NCBI GenBank assembly: GCA_004353515.1
Contig: SMNZ01000005.1
Location: 62,001-126,000 of the forward strand
DNA: 64,000 bases
Reading direction: 5' to 3'
Source of the DNA: Alteromonadaceae bacterium M269
GTDB taxonomy: Bacteria; Pseudomonadota; Gammaproteobacteria; Enterobacterales; Alteromonadaceae
This document shows positions 37,151-44,705 of this stretch, piece after piece (the first letter of the stretch is position 1; the number at the start of each line of letters is the position of its first letter). Below the pieces are notes generated by a model. That model saw only the letters and a program-made list of their open reading frames with translations. It was not told where the DNA came from and searched no databases. The translations under genes and the position numbers were made by a program.

Positions 37151-37975
37151 CTAATAAGTAAGAAATGATTTGATATCAAGAGGCAATCCGCTGTCACAAA
37201 AATTTGTGTAGCCCATAAAAAGCATTTCAATATTATCTTTATTCCTTTGATCCCCGAGTGATTCTAAAGCTAAGGTGCATAAATCGAACATATAAAACTC
37301 ATTGGCAACGAGCATCAAAATAAGTCCTGCATCGATGTTATGAGTTTCTTCAAAATCTCTTGCTTTAAGTGCAAGTGTTGTAGGCAAATCTACATCTTTA
37401 AAACCTGAAATATCAATATGTTTTTGTTTAGTCAGCAGCTCTATTGCATTGTTGTGATGTTGCAAGCTACTGGTTGTTAGATCTGAATACATTAATCCGC
37501 CTGATGTAAAGGGCAGATATTTATTAATGGTAGATGACTTTTTCCAATCGTTGCTTGCCAACTGTGAGAGTGAGTAGGCGAGTAGATAAGCTGTGACTGA
37601 ATTATCATACGCATTGTTTCGGATAAAAATCGCAGGTCTTTGATTGATATTCATGATCATAGAGCAGGGAATACGGTGTTGGGAGCGTAGTTGGTTTAAA
37701 GGTATGACTGGAATGCCATGTAAGCGACATTCATCAAGCAAACAATCCAGTGTCAGTGTGTTGGTAAGGTGTTTCTCAGCCATTTTTCTAAAACTTATAG
37801 CATTACGGTATGGTTGAGTAAGCTTTGTAACTTCTCGAGCCACGCTGAGACAACGCTCTTGCAGTTTTGTATTAATGATTGCAGACTTTCGACTTGCTTT
37901 CCCATTTATTTGGTAACTTGCGGTAAGCTGCTCTATCACTTCATTGTCAGTTTTGGTACCAATGCCTAATTCCAT
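37151..37975 (-). CDS. Unknown protein, possibly a degenerate ImmA/IrrE domain
   Basis: A 274-residue protein. Around residues 85-145 the pattern GIPVIPLNQL, PAIFIRNNAYDN and TAYLLAYSLSQLA recalls the IrrE layout, but the HExxH zinc site is replaced by hydrophobic and polar residues, so it would not be an active peptidase. This likeness is weak and from reading only. Start is placed at the ATG at 37975 after GGGG. It follows an HTH-like gene by 16 bp on the same strand, the arrangement common for ImmA/IrrE regulatory pairs. Confidence 0.5.
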   Translation of the reverse strand: MELGIGTKTDNEVIEQLTASYQINGKASRKSAIINTKLQERCLSVAREVTKLTQPYRNAISFRKMAEKHLTNTLTLDCLLDECRLHGIPVIPLNQLRSQHRIPCSMIMNINQRPAIFIRNNAYDNSVTAYLLAYSLSQLASNDWKKSSTINKYLPFTSGGLMYSDLTTSSLQHHNNAIELLTKQKHIDISGFKDVDLPTTLALKARDFEETHNIDAGLILMLVANEFYMFDLCTLALESLGDQRNKDNIEMLFMGYTNFCDSGLPLDIKSFLTY

Positions 37976-37991
37976 AATCAATAACCCCTTT

Positions 37992-38342
37992 TTAACCTTT
38001 AAGTTTATGACTTACTTTTAATATTGATTTCATTACATTCGCATGTTGTTCAGAGCCATCCCAAATTTCGTAAATAGTGTTAATAAGGCTCTGAGGAATG
38101 CCTCTTTTATACTTCACTATTTCACTTTTCTTAATGTGATAGAAATCACATAGCACGTCTAATGTGTGAGATCTTCGTTGGCATGAGTAAGTATTTAAAA
38201 ACTTCAAGATTGTATTAGCTTTAATGCCTGTTTCTTTCTCTATAGTAGAGAAATTGGCTTCTCTTGCGTCATCTACTCGATGAGCTTGTTCAATTGCTTT
38301 TTTGACTTGTTCATAGAGTGAGCGGTAGTAATTTTGAAACAT
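37992..38342 (-). CDS. Small HTH-like protein
   Basis: A 116-residue basic protein. NFSTIEKETGIKANTILKFLN at ~30-50 has the shape of a helix-turn-helix. The rest is helical (LCDFYHIKKSEIVKYKRG), also HTH-like. It probably regulates the pair with the following gene. Divergent from the sce7726-type gene across a 76-bp AT-rich spacer, which likely holds both start regions. Confidence 0.55.
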   Translation of the reverse strand: MFQNYYRSLYEQVKKAIEQAHRVDDAREANFSTIEKETGIKANTILKFLNTYSCQRRSHTLDVLCDFYHIKKSEIVKYKRGIPQSLINTIYEIWDGSEQHANVMKSILKVSHKLKG

Positions 38343-38418
38343 AAAAAAATCAGTGAAATAACATTAAATATAGCTTATAGTTAATTCATTGTTTCATCAA
38401 TATTATTTAAGAATAAAT

Positions 38419-38961
38419 GTGGCCGCGTTTGAGATCCAATCCGCTTTTATTAGTTACTTGAACACTAAAGGGATCCCCTCTTTGACTGAAGTACCGTTAC
38501 TTGGTGGAATTTCAAGAGCAGATGTTGTCGCTATTAAGAATGGTGTGCACGGCTTTGAGATTAAAAGTGATTTAGATACATTGCGTAGATTACCGAGTCA
38601 GATTGCTAGCTACTCAAAAGTCTTTAATACAGTTTCAATCATTTGTGACGAGAGGCATCTTGAAAAGGTAAAAGCGCAAACGCCAGGCTGGTTTGGTTTG
38701 ATTCTATTTAAGGGCGGCGTCCTGATTGATGTTCGGGAAGCTAAAGAAAACCCTATAGTTACAGTGCCCTATATTTTGAAATCATTAACTAAGCGCGAGA
38801 TCATGAATTATGTGGGACAAATAGGGTTAAATCTGCCACCCGCAGCGTCTCGGTCTATCATGCAACTAAAAAAGCATTTGAAAGGCTGCATGTCTTTGGA
38901 AGAAACACAACAAATGTTTGCTGATTGCTTATTTCTTAGAGAGCCAAATTTTTCTTTATAA
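38419..38961 (+). CDS. sce7726-family protein with PD-(D/E)XK-like site
   Basis: A 180-residue protein of the sce7726 family. I start it at GTG 38419, since the family begins near an ExEI-like motif (AFEIQSAFISYL); a TTG at 38389 is the alternative. A nuclease-like pattern is visible: Asp35 in SRADVVAI and Glu47-x-Lys49 in GFEIKSDLDTL, matching PD-(D/E)XK spacing. This makes it a candidate DNA-cutting effector (inference). Its end overlaps the end of the converging Beta-family gene by 26 bp. Confidence 0.75.
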   Translation: MAAFEIQSAFISYLNTKGIPSLTEVPLLGGISRADVVAIKNGVHGFEIKSDLDTLRRLPSQIASYSKVFNTVSIICDERHLEKVKAQTPGWFGLILFKGGVLIDVREAKENPIVTVPYILKSLTKREIMNYVGQIGLNLPPAASRSIMQLKKHLKGCMSLEETQQMFADCLFLREPNFSL

Positions 38962-39949
38962 CAGTAGTGATGTGATGAATAACACCGTCTGTGAGGTGTT
39001 TTGGATAGTTTCCAACTCTAGCTGAGGGGTTATATGCCCTTTGTTTTATCTCATAGCACCCTAAGCAGCTGCATTCTAATACTCGTTCCTTATCTTCTAA
39101 TATGAATTTAGAGCTTTCTGGTGATTCTTGGGCAGATGTTAGCTTCCTAACATGCCACTGCGTCAGGGAGGCATAGCGCATAATAGGTGGTGTAGGTCCT
39201 CCTCCACCTTTCTTATCCTTTTTATTGTCCTCCCAAATGGGGTCGTGACATGTATAGTCTGAATAGGCAAATGTCATGTTAGTGATATCACTTAGTTCAA
39301 GCCATCCTGCCAAATCGTCTCTTTGCACTAAATTAAATCCTTTATTCAATTGTTTTGTCTTTGGAAATGCACCGCTTGCAACCGCAACAAGTCCAGGAAA
39401 GTCTTTCAGGCACTTGCTCAGAGTCCTACTTATGATTGGTATGTACGAAGGATCATTGAATGTTGATGATGAGAAGTCCACTAAAACAGTGACTTGTCGC
39501 TTATTCAGTGATAAACGTTCAAGGCATTTGAGCTCTTTTTGTAACGACGCTTCGACGCCTTTAGGTGTGACTCGGACTCGGACACAAACATCACACCCAA
39601 TTTGATTAACCTGCTCAATAATATCTTGTGAAAATGGAGAGTTTATAAATTGGCTCCATAAACAGACTTTTAGGTATTGATCCTCTGTTTGGTGGATGTA
39701 ATCTAAGACTTTTCGCAATCTCTCAAAACGTTCATTAAGAATTAATCCATCTGGCGTGGCTACATCAAGAAAAAGTGGTTTATTCGACCAATAATGCTGG
39801 ATAGATTGATAGAGTTCCTGTGTACTGTTTTGATACATCCTCGTTTCAATCACAGGACATATTTTGTCCGTTATATCATCAGGAAGTGCAATAAGCCCAT
39901 CTTGCTCGGCCCTTTTCCACTTCAATATTGGAAGGTATAACCAGTTCAT
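38936..39949 (-). CDS. Beta-family protein (T4-beta/PF14350-like)
   Basis: A 337-residue protein that I assign to the Beta protein family: YLPILKWKRAEQDGL at the N-terminus, CPVIETR, the strand VTVLVDFSS, the segment WLELSDITNMTFAYSDYTCHDPIW and C-terminal Cys-containing LECSCLGCYEIKQ. As I recall, this family is often annotated near sce7726 proteins. The fold looks like an alpha/beta barrel; the function is unknown. It converges on the sce7726-type gene with overlapping ends. Confidence 0.72.
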   Translation of the reverse strand: MNWLYLPILKWKRAEQDGLIALPDDITDKICPVIETRMYQNSTQELYQSIQHYWSNKPLFLDVATPDGLILNERFERLRKVLDYIHQTEDQYLKVCLWSQFINSPFSQDIIEQVNQIGCDVCVRVRVTPKGVEASLQKELKCLERLSLNKRQVTVLVDFSSSTFNDPSYIPIISRTLSKCLKDFPGLVAVASGAFPKTKQLNKGFNLVQRDDLAGWLELSDITNMTFAYSDYTCHDPIWEDNKKDKKGGGGPTPPIMRYASLTQWHVRKLTSAQESPESSKFILEDKERVLECSCLGCYEIKQRAYNPSARVGNYPKHLTDGVIHHITTVIKKNLAL

Positions 39950-40047
39950 TCAATCTCCTAAAGTGCATACAAAATTCATGATTATGCTTGAAAGTTAAGC
40001 AGTAACGTGCACATAATTTACCAGATGATGACATAAACTGATTTCAA

Positions 40048-40065
40048 ATGGAATTAATGTTCCAT
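40048..40065. promoter_or_regulatory. Palindromic operator candidate before the HigB/HigA-like pair
   Basis: ATGGAA-N6-TTCCAT, a perfect 6-bp inverted repeat 38 bp upstream of the first gene. This is the expected place for an autoregulatory HigA-type operator. Confidence 0.5.
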
Positions 40066-40103
40066 AAAAAAGAGCTTGAAATGAATTTGCTTAGGAGTAT
40101 ACT

Positions 40104-40373
40104 TTGGAATTATTAGGGAAATGTGCAACTAATGAATTTGCCAGAGAGTATGTCGATTCGTTTGAAGCACTCGTGTTATGGAAAGAGAGAATTGATTCAG
40201 CAGTGAACCTTAAATCGTCTATTTTGGAGGTATATAACCCAGAGTTTTCCAGTGAGACTGTTTGCTTTTTTATCCCAACTCTGAGTAAGAGTAAGCAAAT
40301 AAGTATCACCTGCGATTATTATGAATCGCCTTATGAGCTGATTGTTAGGCAAATTCGTTGGATAGAAGGTTAA
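40104..40373 (+). CDS. Small protein in HigB (RelE-fold toxin) position
   Basis: An 89-residue protein from TTG, with AGGAG 6 nt upstream. It lies directly upstream of a HigA-like antitoxin fusion, as toxin genes do in higBA. The profile is compatible with a short RelE/HigB-like domain (WKERIDSAVN, ISITCDYYESPYELIVRQIRWIEG), but the basic catalytic residues of classic HigB are not obvious. The assignment rests mainly on position. Confidence 0.5.
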   Translation: MELLGKCATNEFAREYVDSFEALVLWKERIDSAVNLKSSILEVYNPEFSSETVCFFIPTLSKSKQISITCDYYESPYELIVRQIRWIEG

Positions 40374-40384
40374 GAATAATTGTT

Positions 40385-41593
40385 ATGTCAAAACTAATTA
40401 CTGACTCAGATTATACTCATGCCCTTGAACGGTACTCACGTTTAAGAAAAAAGGAAACTCTCTCGTTCGAAGAGCGTGACGAGCTTGTTCAGCTTTTTGA
40501 AAGTATTAAAAGGTACGAGTCATCAGATAATGTATCTCCAGTTGATCCTATCAAGCTCATTGAGCTGGTTATGGAAGAAAAAGGACTAAAAAGGCGTGAT
40601 CTTGAACCACTCATTGGCACCAGAGGTAATGTTTCTGAGGTAATGAATAAAGTTAAGCCTTTGAGTTTGCCCATGATGAGGCGTTTATCGGCAGAGCTTG
40701 ATATCCCGATACAACTATTAACCCCCGAGTATGACTTAAAAAAGAAGGATAATTTAGAATTCACTCAATCGCTGATTAAAACTATTTTTGAGCGTCAATA
40801 CTTATCAACAAAAGATTCACTTGAGAGATTTTGCAAGGGTGCACCTGACAAGCTAGAGGATTACATCAAAAAGAGTTTAGGGTTGCGAACAGAGCCTGCA
40901 TTATTGAGAACTAGCCTTCACTATCAAAGTGAACACAAGCGGACCAACAAGAAAATGGATGTTGCTGCTTTGTTGCTATGGCAAGCAAGAGTGACTGAGT
41001 TGGCCAGCAATATAACGACATTGAATCAATATATTCCCGAAAGGCTGAATAAATCGAACATAAAAGAAATCGCACAGCTCAGTCGGTTTGACAATGGCCC
41101 TCAAATGGCGCGTGAAGAGCTCTCAAGGTACGGTATTAAATTGGTGATTTGTAAACATCTACCTAAAACGTATTTAGATGGTGCAGTATTGCCTGATAAA
41201 AATGGCTCACCGATTATCGCCCTTACGCTTCGCTATGACCGTATAGATAATTTCTGGCATGTACTGTTACATGAGCTATCCCATGTTGTTGCCCATTTTG
41301 AAACCAATAGTAAAGTCTTTGTCGATGATTTGGATTCTAAGGATAGTTCGGACATTGAGCGAGAAGCTGACATGTTGGCACTAGAAGCGGTTATGACCGA
41401 TGAACAGTGGGATTCTTACTTTCCGTTTATGCACTCTCAAGAGAGCGTAACATCGATTGCAGGCCAGTTAAAAATAAGTCCGGCGTTAGTTGCAGGACGT
41501 TATCGAAAAGAGGTTGGTGATTTTAAAAAGTTTAATCGCCTTATTGGTAATAAAATGATAAGAAAATTGTTTGAAGAATACGAACATTACTAA
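40385..41593 (+). CDS. HigA-like HTH fused to ImmA/IrrE metallopeptidase
   Basis: A 402-residue protein. Residues ~50-115 match HigA-type XRE domains (VDPIKLIELVMEEKGLKRRDLEPLIGTRGNVSEVMNKVKPLS, read in parts). Residues ~210-402 are an ImmA/IrrE zinc peptidase with the HExxH site in WHVLLHELSHVVAHF and a downstream EREADMLALEAVM. Such fusions are thought to be antitoxins or anti-repressors that cleave a repressor. Start at 40385, 11 bp after the small upstream gene. Confidence 0.88.
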   Translation: MSKLITDSDYTHALERYSRLRKKETLSFEERDELVQLFESIKRYESSDNVSPVDPIKLIELVMEEKGLKRRDLEPLIGTRGNVSEVMNKVKPLSLPMMRRLSAELDIPIQLLTPEYDLKKKDNLEFTQSLIKTIFERQYLSTKDSLERFCKGAPDKLEDYIKKSLGLRTEPALLRTSLHYQSEHKRTNKKMDVAALLLWQARVTELASNITTLNQYIPERLNKSNIKEIAQLSRFDNGPQMAREELSRYGIKLVICKHLPKTYLDGAVLPDKNGSPIIALTLRYDRIDNFWHVLLHELSHVVAHFETNSKVFVDDLDSKDSSDIEREADMLALEAVMTDEQWDSYFPFMHSQESVTSIAGQLKISPALVAGRYRKEVGDFKKFNRLIGNKMIRKLFEEYEHY

Positions 41594-41818
41594 ATATCAC
41601 GAGGAGGTAAAACGAAGAAGAGATTTATTTATGAAGAAAATTTAGGGGAAGCCCTAAAGGATCAGCAGCCACTGATCCTAAGGGTGTGGTGACAATCTTG
41701 GAAGGCCACCGTGGAATGCAAAGCAAACCGTTCATTAACTATGTTATACCAACTGTTTTGTATTTTCCAACCCCAAGCCTTCCTAAAACTTATTTTAAGA
41801 CAAATAGGAGGGCAATTT
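41594..41818 (+). other. Strong ribosome site with no clear start codon; remnants of small ORFs
   Basis: GAGGAGG at 41601-41607 is a near-perfect ribosome site, but the codon at the right distance is ACG (41612), opening a frame to a TGA at 41690-41692 (about 26 residues, KKRFIYEENLGEAL...). A GTG at 41689 overlaps that stop and opens a second frame to 41895. Either may be a decayed or non-standard small gene. I see no RNA gene or known repeat here. Confidence 0.3.
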
Positions 41819-41971
41819 ATGCCTCAAAAGAAATCGACCATCAAGGTACCGAAGGGTCACAAGCTCATTTTTCGACGTTTTCGGAAAGGTGCTAAACCCA
41901 ACACCATTCTAGATGCCAGAAAATATGGCTTAAAAGCGTGGCCCATAGTGGTTCCCATAGAGCAACGTTGA
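41819..41971 (+). CDS. Small basic protein (50 residues)
   Basis: Starts at ATG 41819, with AGGAGGG 6 nt upstream, giving a strongly basic 50-residue protein (MPQKKSTIKVPKGHKLIFRR at the start). Longer upstream readings lack a good start, so this is the best call. I do not recognise a family; it may bind nucleic acid. It precedes the DUF3892-like gene by 100 bp. Confidence 0.55.
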   Translation: MPQKKSTIKVPKGHKLIFRRFRKGAKPNTILDARKYGLKAWPIVVPIEQR

Positions 41972-42071
41972 CGTTTATCGATACCTGATAAAGTGAGCTT
42001 CATACGTTATATCAAGGCAGTATTCACACTTACTCTGCTGCCTTTTATTTATTTTTATAGAGGAAAAAGCA

Positions 42072-42281
42072 ATGGCTAAAAACATTACTGGTAATCAAGA
42101 TGGTGAAAACGGTAGAAATGATACCTATACAATTCACGGTAGAGGTGTTGTAGCTCGACCATGCCTGGTCGACGAAGTTCAAGCTGGATACCACCCTAAT
42201 CATCATGTGGTGGATGTTGGTGGAGAGCAATTTGTACGAGCCAACCCTGATGGTTCAAATCAAAACAATATCAATAAGTAA
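42072..42281 (+). CDS. DUF3892-like small protein
   Basis: A 69-residue hydrophilic protein with GAGGAAAA upstream. GNQDGENGRNDTY at the start and the VDVGGEQFVRANPDGSNQNN part resemble DUF3892 small proteins, which are common in mobile elements and have no known function. A terminator follows 38 bp later. Confidence 0.6.
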   Translation: MAKNITGNQDGENGRNDTYTIHGRGVVARPCLVDEVQAGYHPNHHVVDVGGEQFVRANPDGSNQNNINK

Positions 42282-42318
42282 TCTCAACCCAAGGTAAGCA
42301 AGTAGAAAAGGCTTACGC

Positions 42319-42366
42319 AAAGCTCCTCTGGTTATGCTGACCATACTCTTGAGGAGCTTTCTTTAA
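42319..42366 (+). terminator. Hairpin terminator after the DUF3892-like gene
   Basis: AAAGCTCCTC (42319-42328) pairs with GAGGAGCTTT (42351-42360), with an inner GGT/ACC pairing, then CTTT. It separates the defence-like block from the second half of the cargo. Confidence 0.75.
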
Positions 42367-42518
42367 ATATCTATCTATTAACAGCGGCATACTGCAAATT
42401 AGTCAGGATCTATATTCTGTCTAATCTACCAGCGTGTCATTGAGGTATCGCTAAACCTTTTTTAATTGGGAATATACAACTACTCTTATTTTTTAAGAGT
42501 AAATAATGTAACCCAGCT

Positions 42519-43775
42519 GTGAAAAAAACAAATCTAAAAACAGAGCCGTGTATTAGGCAAAATAGTGAATTGGACATTCTATTAGCAAGACAAGCAATCT
42601 TAACGAGATATCATTCTGTATACGGTTTTGAAGTACTATACAGAGGGGAACGTTTTGACATTGGCAATCCGAGCGACGGTATGGGAGCTACAGGGGAGTT
42701 ACTTAATAACATATGTACTTGTGTCGTTGATGAAAACCTTACTGCTGGATATCCCATTTTTATTAATATTGATCAACAGTTTATTGAGTCGCCGAGCTTT
42801 TTTCCAAGCCAATCAGATAAAATTGTTTTGGAGTTATTGGAGACAGTTCCTGCCACACCCGAAGTCATTCAGAAAGTGAAAGAACTCCGAAAGTTAGGGT
42901 TTGAATTTGCGCTCGATGATTTCATTTTTGAAGAGGAGCGAATGCCGTTTTTACCGCTGGTCTCGATAGTAAAGATAGATGTGCTCGCTTGCCCTCTTGA
43001 AAAGATCAGGCAAAAGCTTCCTGCTCTGAAGGAGTATCCAGTGATTCTCTTAGCTGAAAAAGTCGAAAATGCAGAGATGTTTTCACAGTGCCAAGCGTTA
43101 GGTTTCACACTGTTTCAAGGTTATTATTTGGAGAAGCCGAAACTTGTACGTGGCGTGAAGATCCCTGCGAGTAAACAGGTCACGCTAAAACTCCTGTCTG
43201 AGTTGACTCGACCCGATATTACTGTCGAAGAAGTGTCAGTACTCATTTTCTGCGATCCGAGGTTAGCCTTAAAAATCGTGTTACTAGTTAATAGTTCGTT
43301 ATTTTCTTTTGTTAGGAAAGTACACGATGTAAAAGAAGCCGTGGTTATGCTCGGCATTGAAGCTGTTAAACGCTGGGCCATCATTTTACTGCTTGTTACT
43401 GAATCGGAGTCTCCGATTGAGATTTTTAGAGTGCTATTAGCTAGAGCTAAAACACTGGAGTTATTTGCGACTAGTACTGACCTCGACAACCAAGGAGACT
43501 ACTTTACGCTCGGGCTATTTTCAGGCTTAGAAGCTGTCCTTGGCACTGATATCGAAGCAATTACCCGTACAATTCCAATGAGTGAAGATATAACTCGTGC
43601 ATTAATCCGAAACGAAGGGGTGATGGGTAGCCTATTACAATTAATAAAACAGTTAGAAGCTAGCGAGAAGTATGCCGATAGCATTATGGAAAATGATTTT
43701 ATTGTGTTGAACAGTACCTATTGGCAAGGCATGATTTGGGCCGATGAACTTATGGAAACAATTATTGCTCCATAA
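42519..43775 (+). CDS. EAL-HDOD protein (YuxH-type c-di-GMP phosphodiesterase-like)
   Basis: 418 residues from GTG. The N-terminal EAL domain (~20-215) has YGFEVLYR (EAL is EVL), INIDQQF, VLELLET, FALDDF (DDFG is DDFI), IVKIDVL and LAEKVEN, so most metal and substrate residues are recognisable and activity is possible. The C-terminal HDOD domain (~220-410) has SSLFSFVRKVHDVKEAVVMLG. The combination is found in signalling proteins that act on c-di-GMP or as scaffolds. No good ribosome site is seen. It is the first gene of the second cargo half. Confidence 0.85.
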   Translation: MKKTNLKTEPCIRQNSELDILLARQAILTRYHSVYGFEVLYRGERFDIGNPSDGMGATGELLNNICTCVVDENLTAGYPIFINIDQQFIESPSFFPSQSDKIVLELLETVPATPEVIQKVKELRKLGFEFALDDFIFEEERMPFLPLVSIVKIDVLACPLEKIRQKLPALKEYPVILLAEKVENAEMFSQCQALGFTLFQGYYLEKPKLVRGVKIPASKQVTLKLLSELTRPDITVEEVSVLIFCDPRLALKIVLLVNSSLFSFVRKVHDVKEAVVMLGIEAVKRWAIILLLVTESESPIEIFRVLLARAKTLELFATSTDLDNQGDYFTLGLFSGLEAVLGTDIEAITRTIPMSEDITRALIRNEGVMGSLLQLIKQLEASEKYADSIMENDFIVLNSTYWQGMIWADELMETIIAP

Positions 43776-43853
43776 CTGACCTACCCTGATAAATTAGTTA
43801 AGCCTTGATAGAAGTAACAAATGAACCCTGTAAAGCTACTTGAAAGATGTTAA

Positions 43854-44681
43854 TCATGCTTTTGATGCATTTTCTTTAAACCAAAGTGCCATAAAATCTT
43901 TAGTAATAAGCTGCTCTATTTCATTTGCTCTCTCTGTTGGGCAGAATATAATGACGTCAATTTTCGTATCACCGAGTTCGGATGTTCCTATTGACATATG
44001 AGGCTCCGGCCCCGCGATATTGACATCTAACCTGCGTTCAATCAGATGATTGTATCGACTCGCAACATCTTGAAAATCTCCACAATGTACTTGTGCTTTT
44101 TCAAGCAGCTCATCTATAAACAGGAATGGATTGACACTTTGATCACGCACCAAGGTAAAACGATGATTAATATAACGTTTTAAGAAATTCAAGTTCGTGA
44201 TTGAGCTGGTTATTAACTTGTTGTTAGGGATAAAAGCAGTTTTACCGGAATATTGATAATTGTGCATATCAATTTCAAGTAGCGTTGTTTTAATCCAATC
44301 GGTTTCTGATACCTCCCCTACAACTTCACCCACTTGTATCCAGTCCCCAATACGAAACGGGCGAGTAGACATCAAATAGAAAAAACCGATAATACATTGG
44401 ATCAACTCCCTTGTTGCCAAAACTAAAGCAACAGAAAATGCGGCAATGGACAATGCAAAGTTTTGCAATTCACCTGCCCACATAGCGAATAAGAGTACGA
44501 CAAGCAGAAAATTAAGGAAGTTCTTGATGTTATTAACAAGATCTCGCCTATCTTCGTCTTTTGCTTTTGCGCGCTTTCGTACCCATTTTACCAAGATATA
44601 TTTGCTGGCGAGCAATGCAGCAACCAGTATCAACGTACTGATTGCCTTATAACTCAATACAGTTTGTATTAAATTTTCCAT
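43854..44681 (-). CDS. MscS-family mechanosensitive channel
   Basis: A 275-residue inner-membrane protein. Three transmembrane segments lie at about 5-30, 52-70 and 75-105, followed by the MscS beta domain (PFRIGDWIQVGEVVGEV) and a C-terminal alpha/beta domain. The pore helix region SIAAFSVALVLATRELIQ replaces the usual Gly/Ala-rich TM3 pattern with a bulkier one. Start chosen at the second Met, 6 nt after GAAG. It is the last gene of the MaoP/ATP-grasp/DUF1704 operon, 24 bp after DUF1704. Confidence 0.88.
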   Translation of the reverse strand: MENLIQTVLSYKAISTLILVAALLASKYILVKWVRKRAKAKDEDRRDLVNNIKNFLNFLLVVLLFAMWAGELQNFALSIAAFSVALVLATRELIQCIIGFFYLMSTRPFRIGDWIQVGEVVGEVSETDWIKTTLLEIDMHNYQYSGKTAFIPNNKLITSSITNLNFLKRYINHRFTLVRDQSVNPFLFIDELLEKAQVHCGDFQDVASRYNHLIERRLDVNIAGPEPHMSIGTSELGDTKIDVIIFCPTERANEIEQLITKDFMALWFKENASKA

Positions 44682-44705
44682 GATCATCTTCAGATTAGTT
44701 AGCGG

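Noticed and set aside
41686-41895. 69-residue ORF overlapping the small basic protein
   Set aside because: It has no proper ribosome site and overlaps the start of the better-supported 50-residue gene; kept only as part of the small-ORF note.
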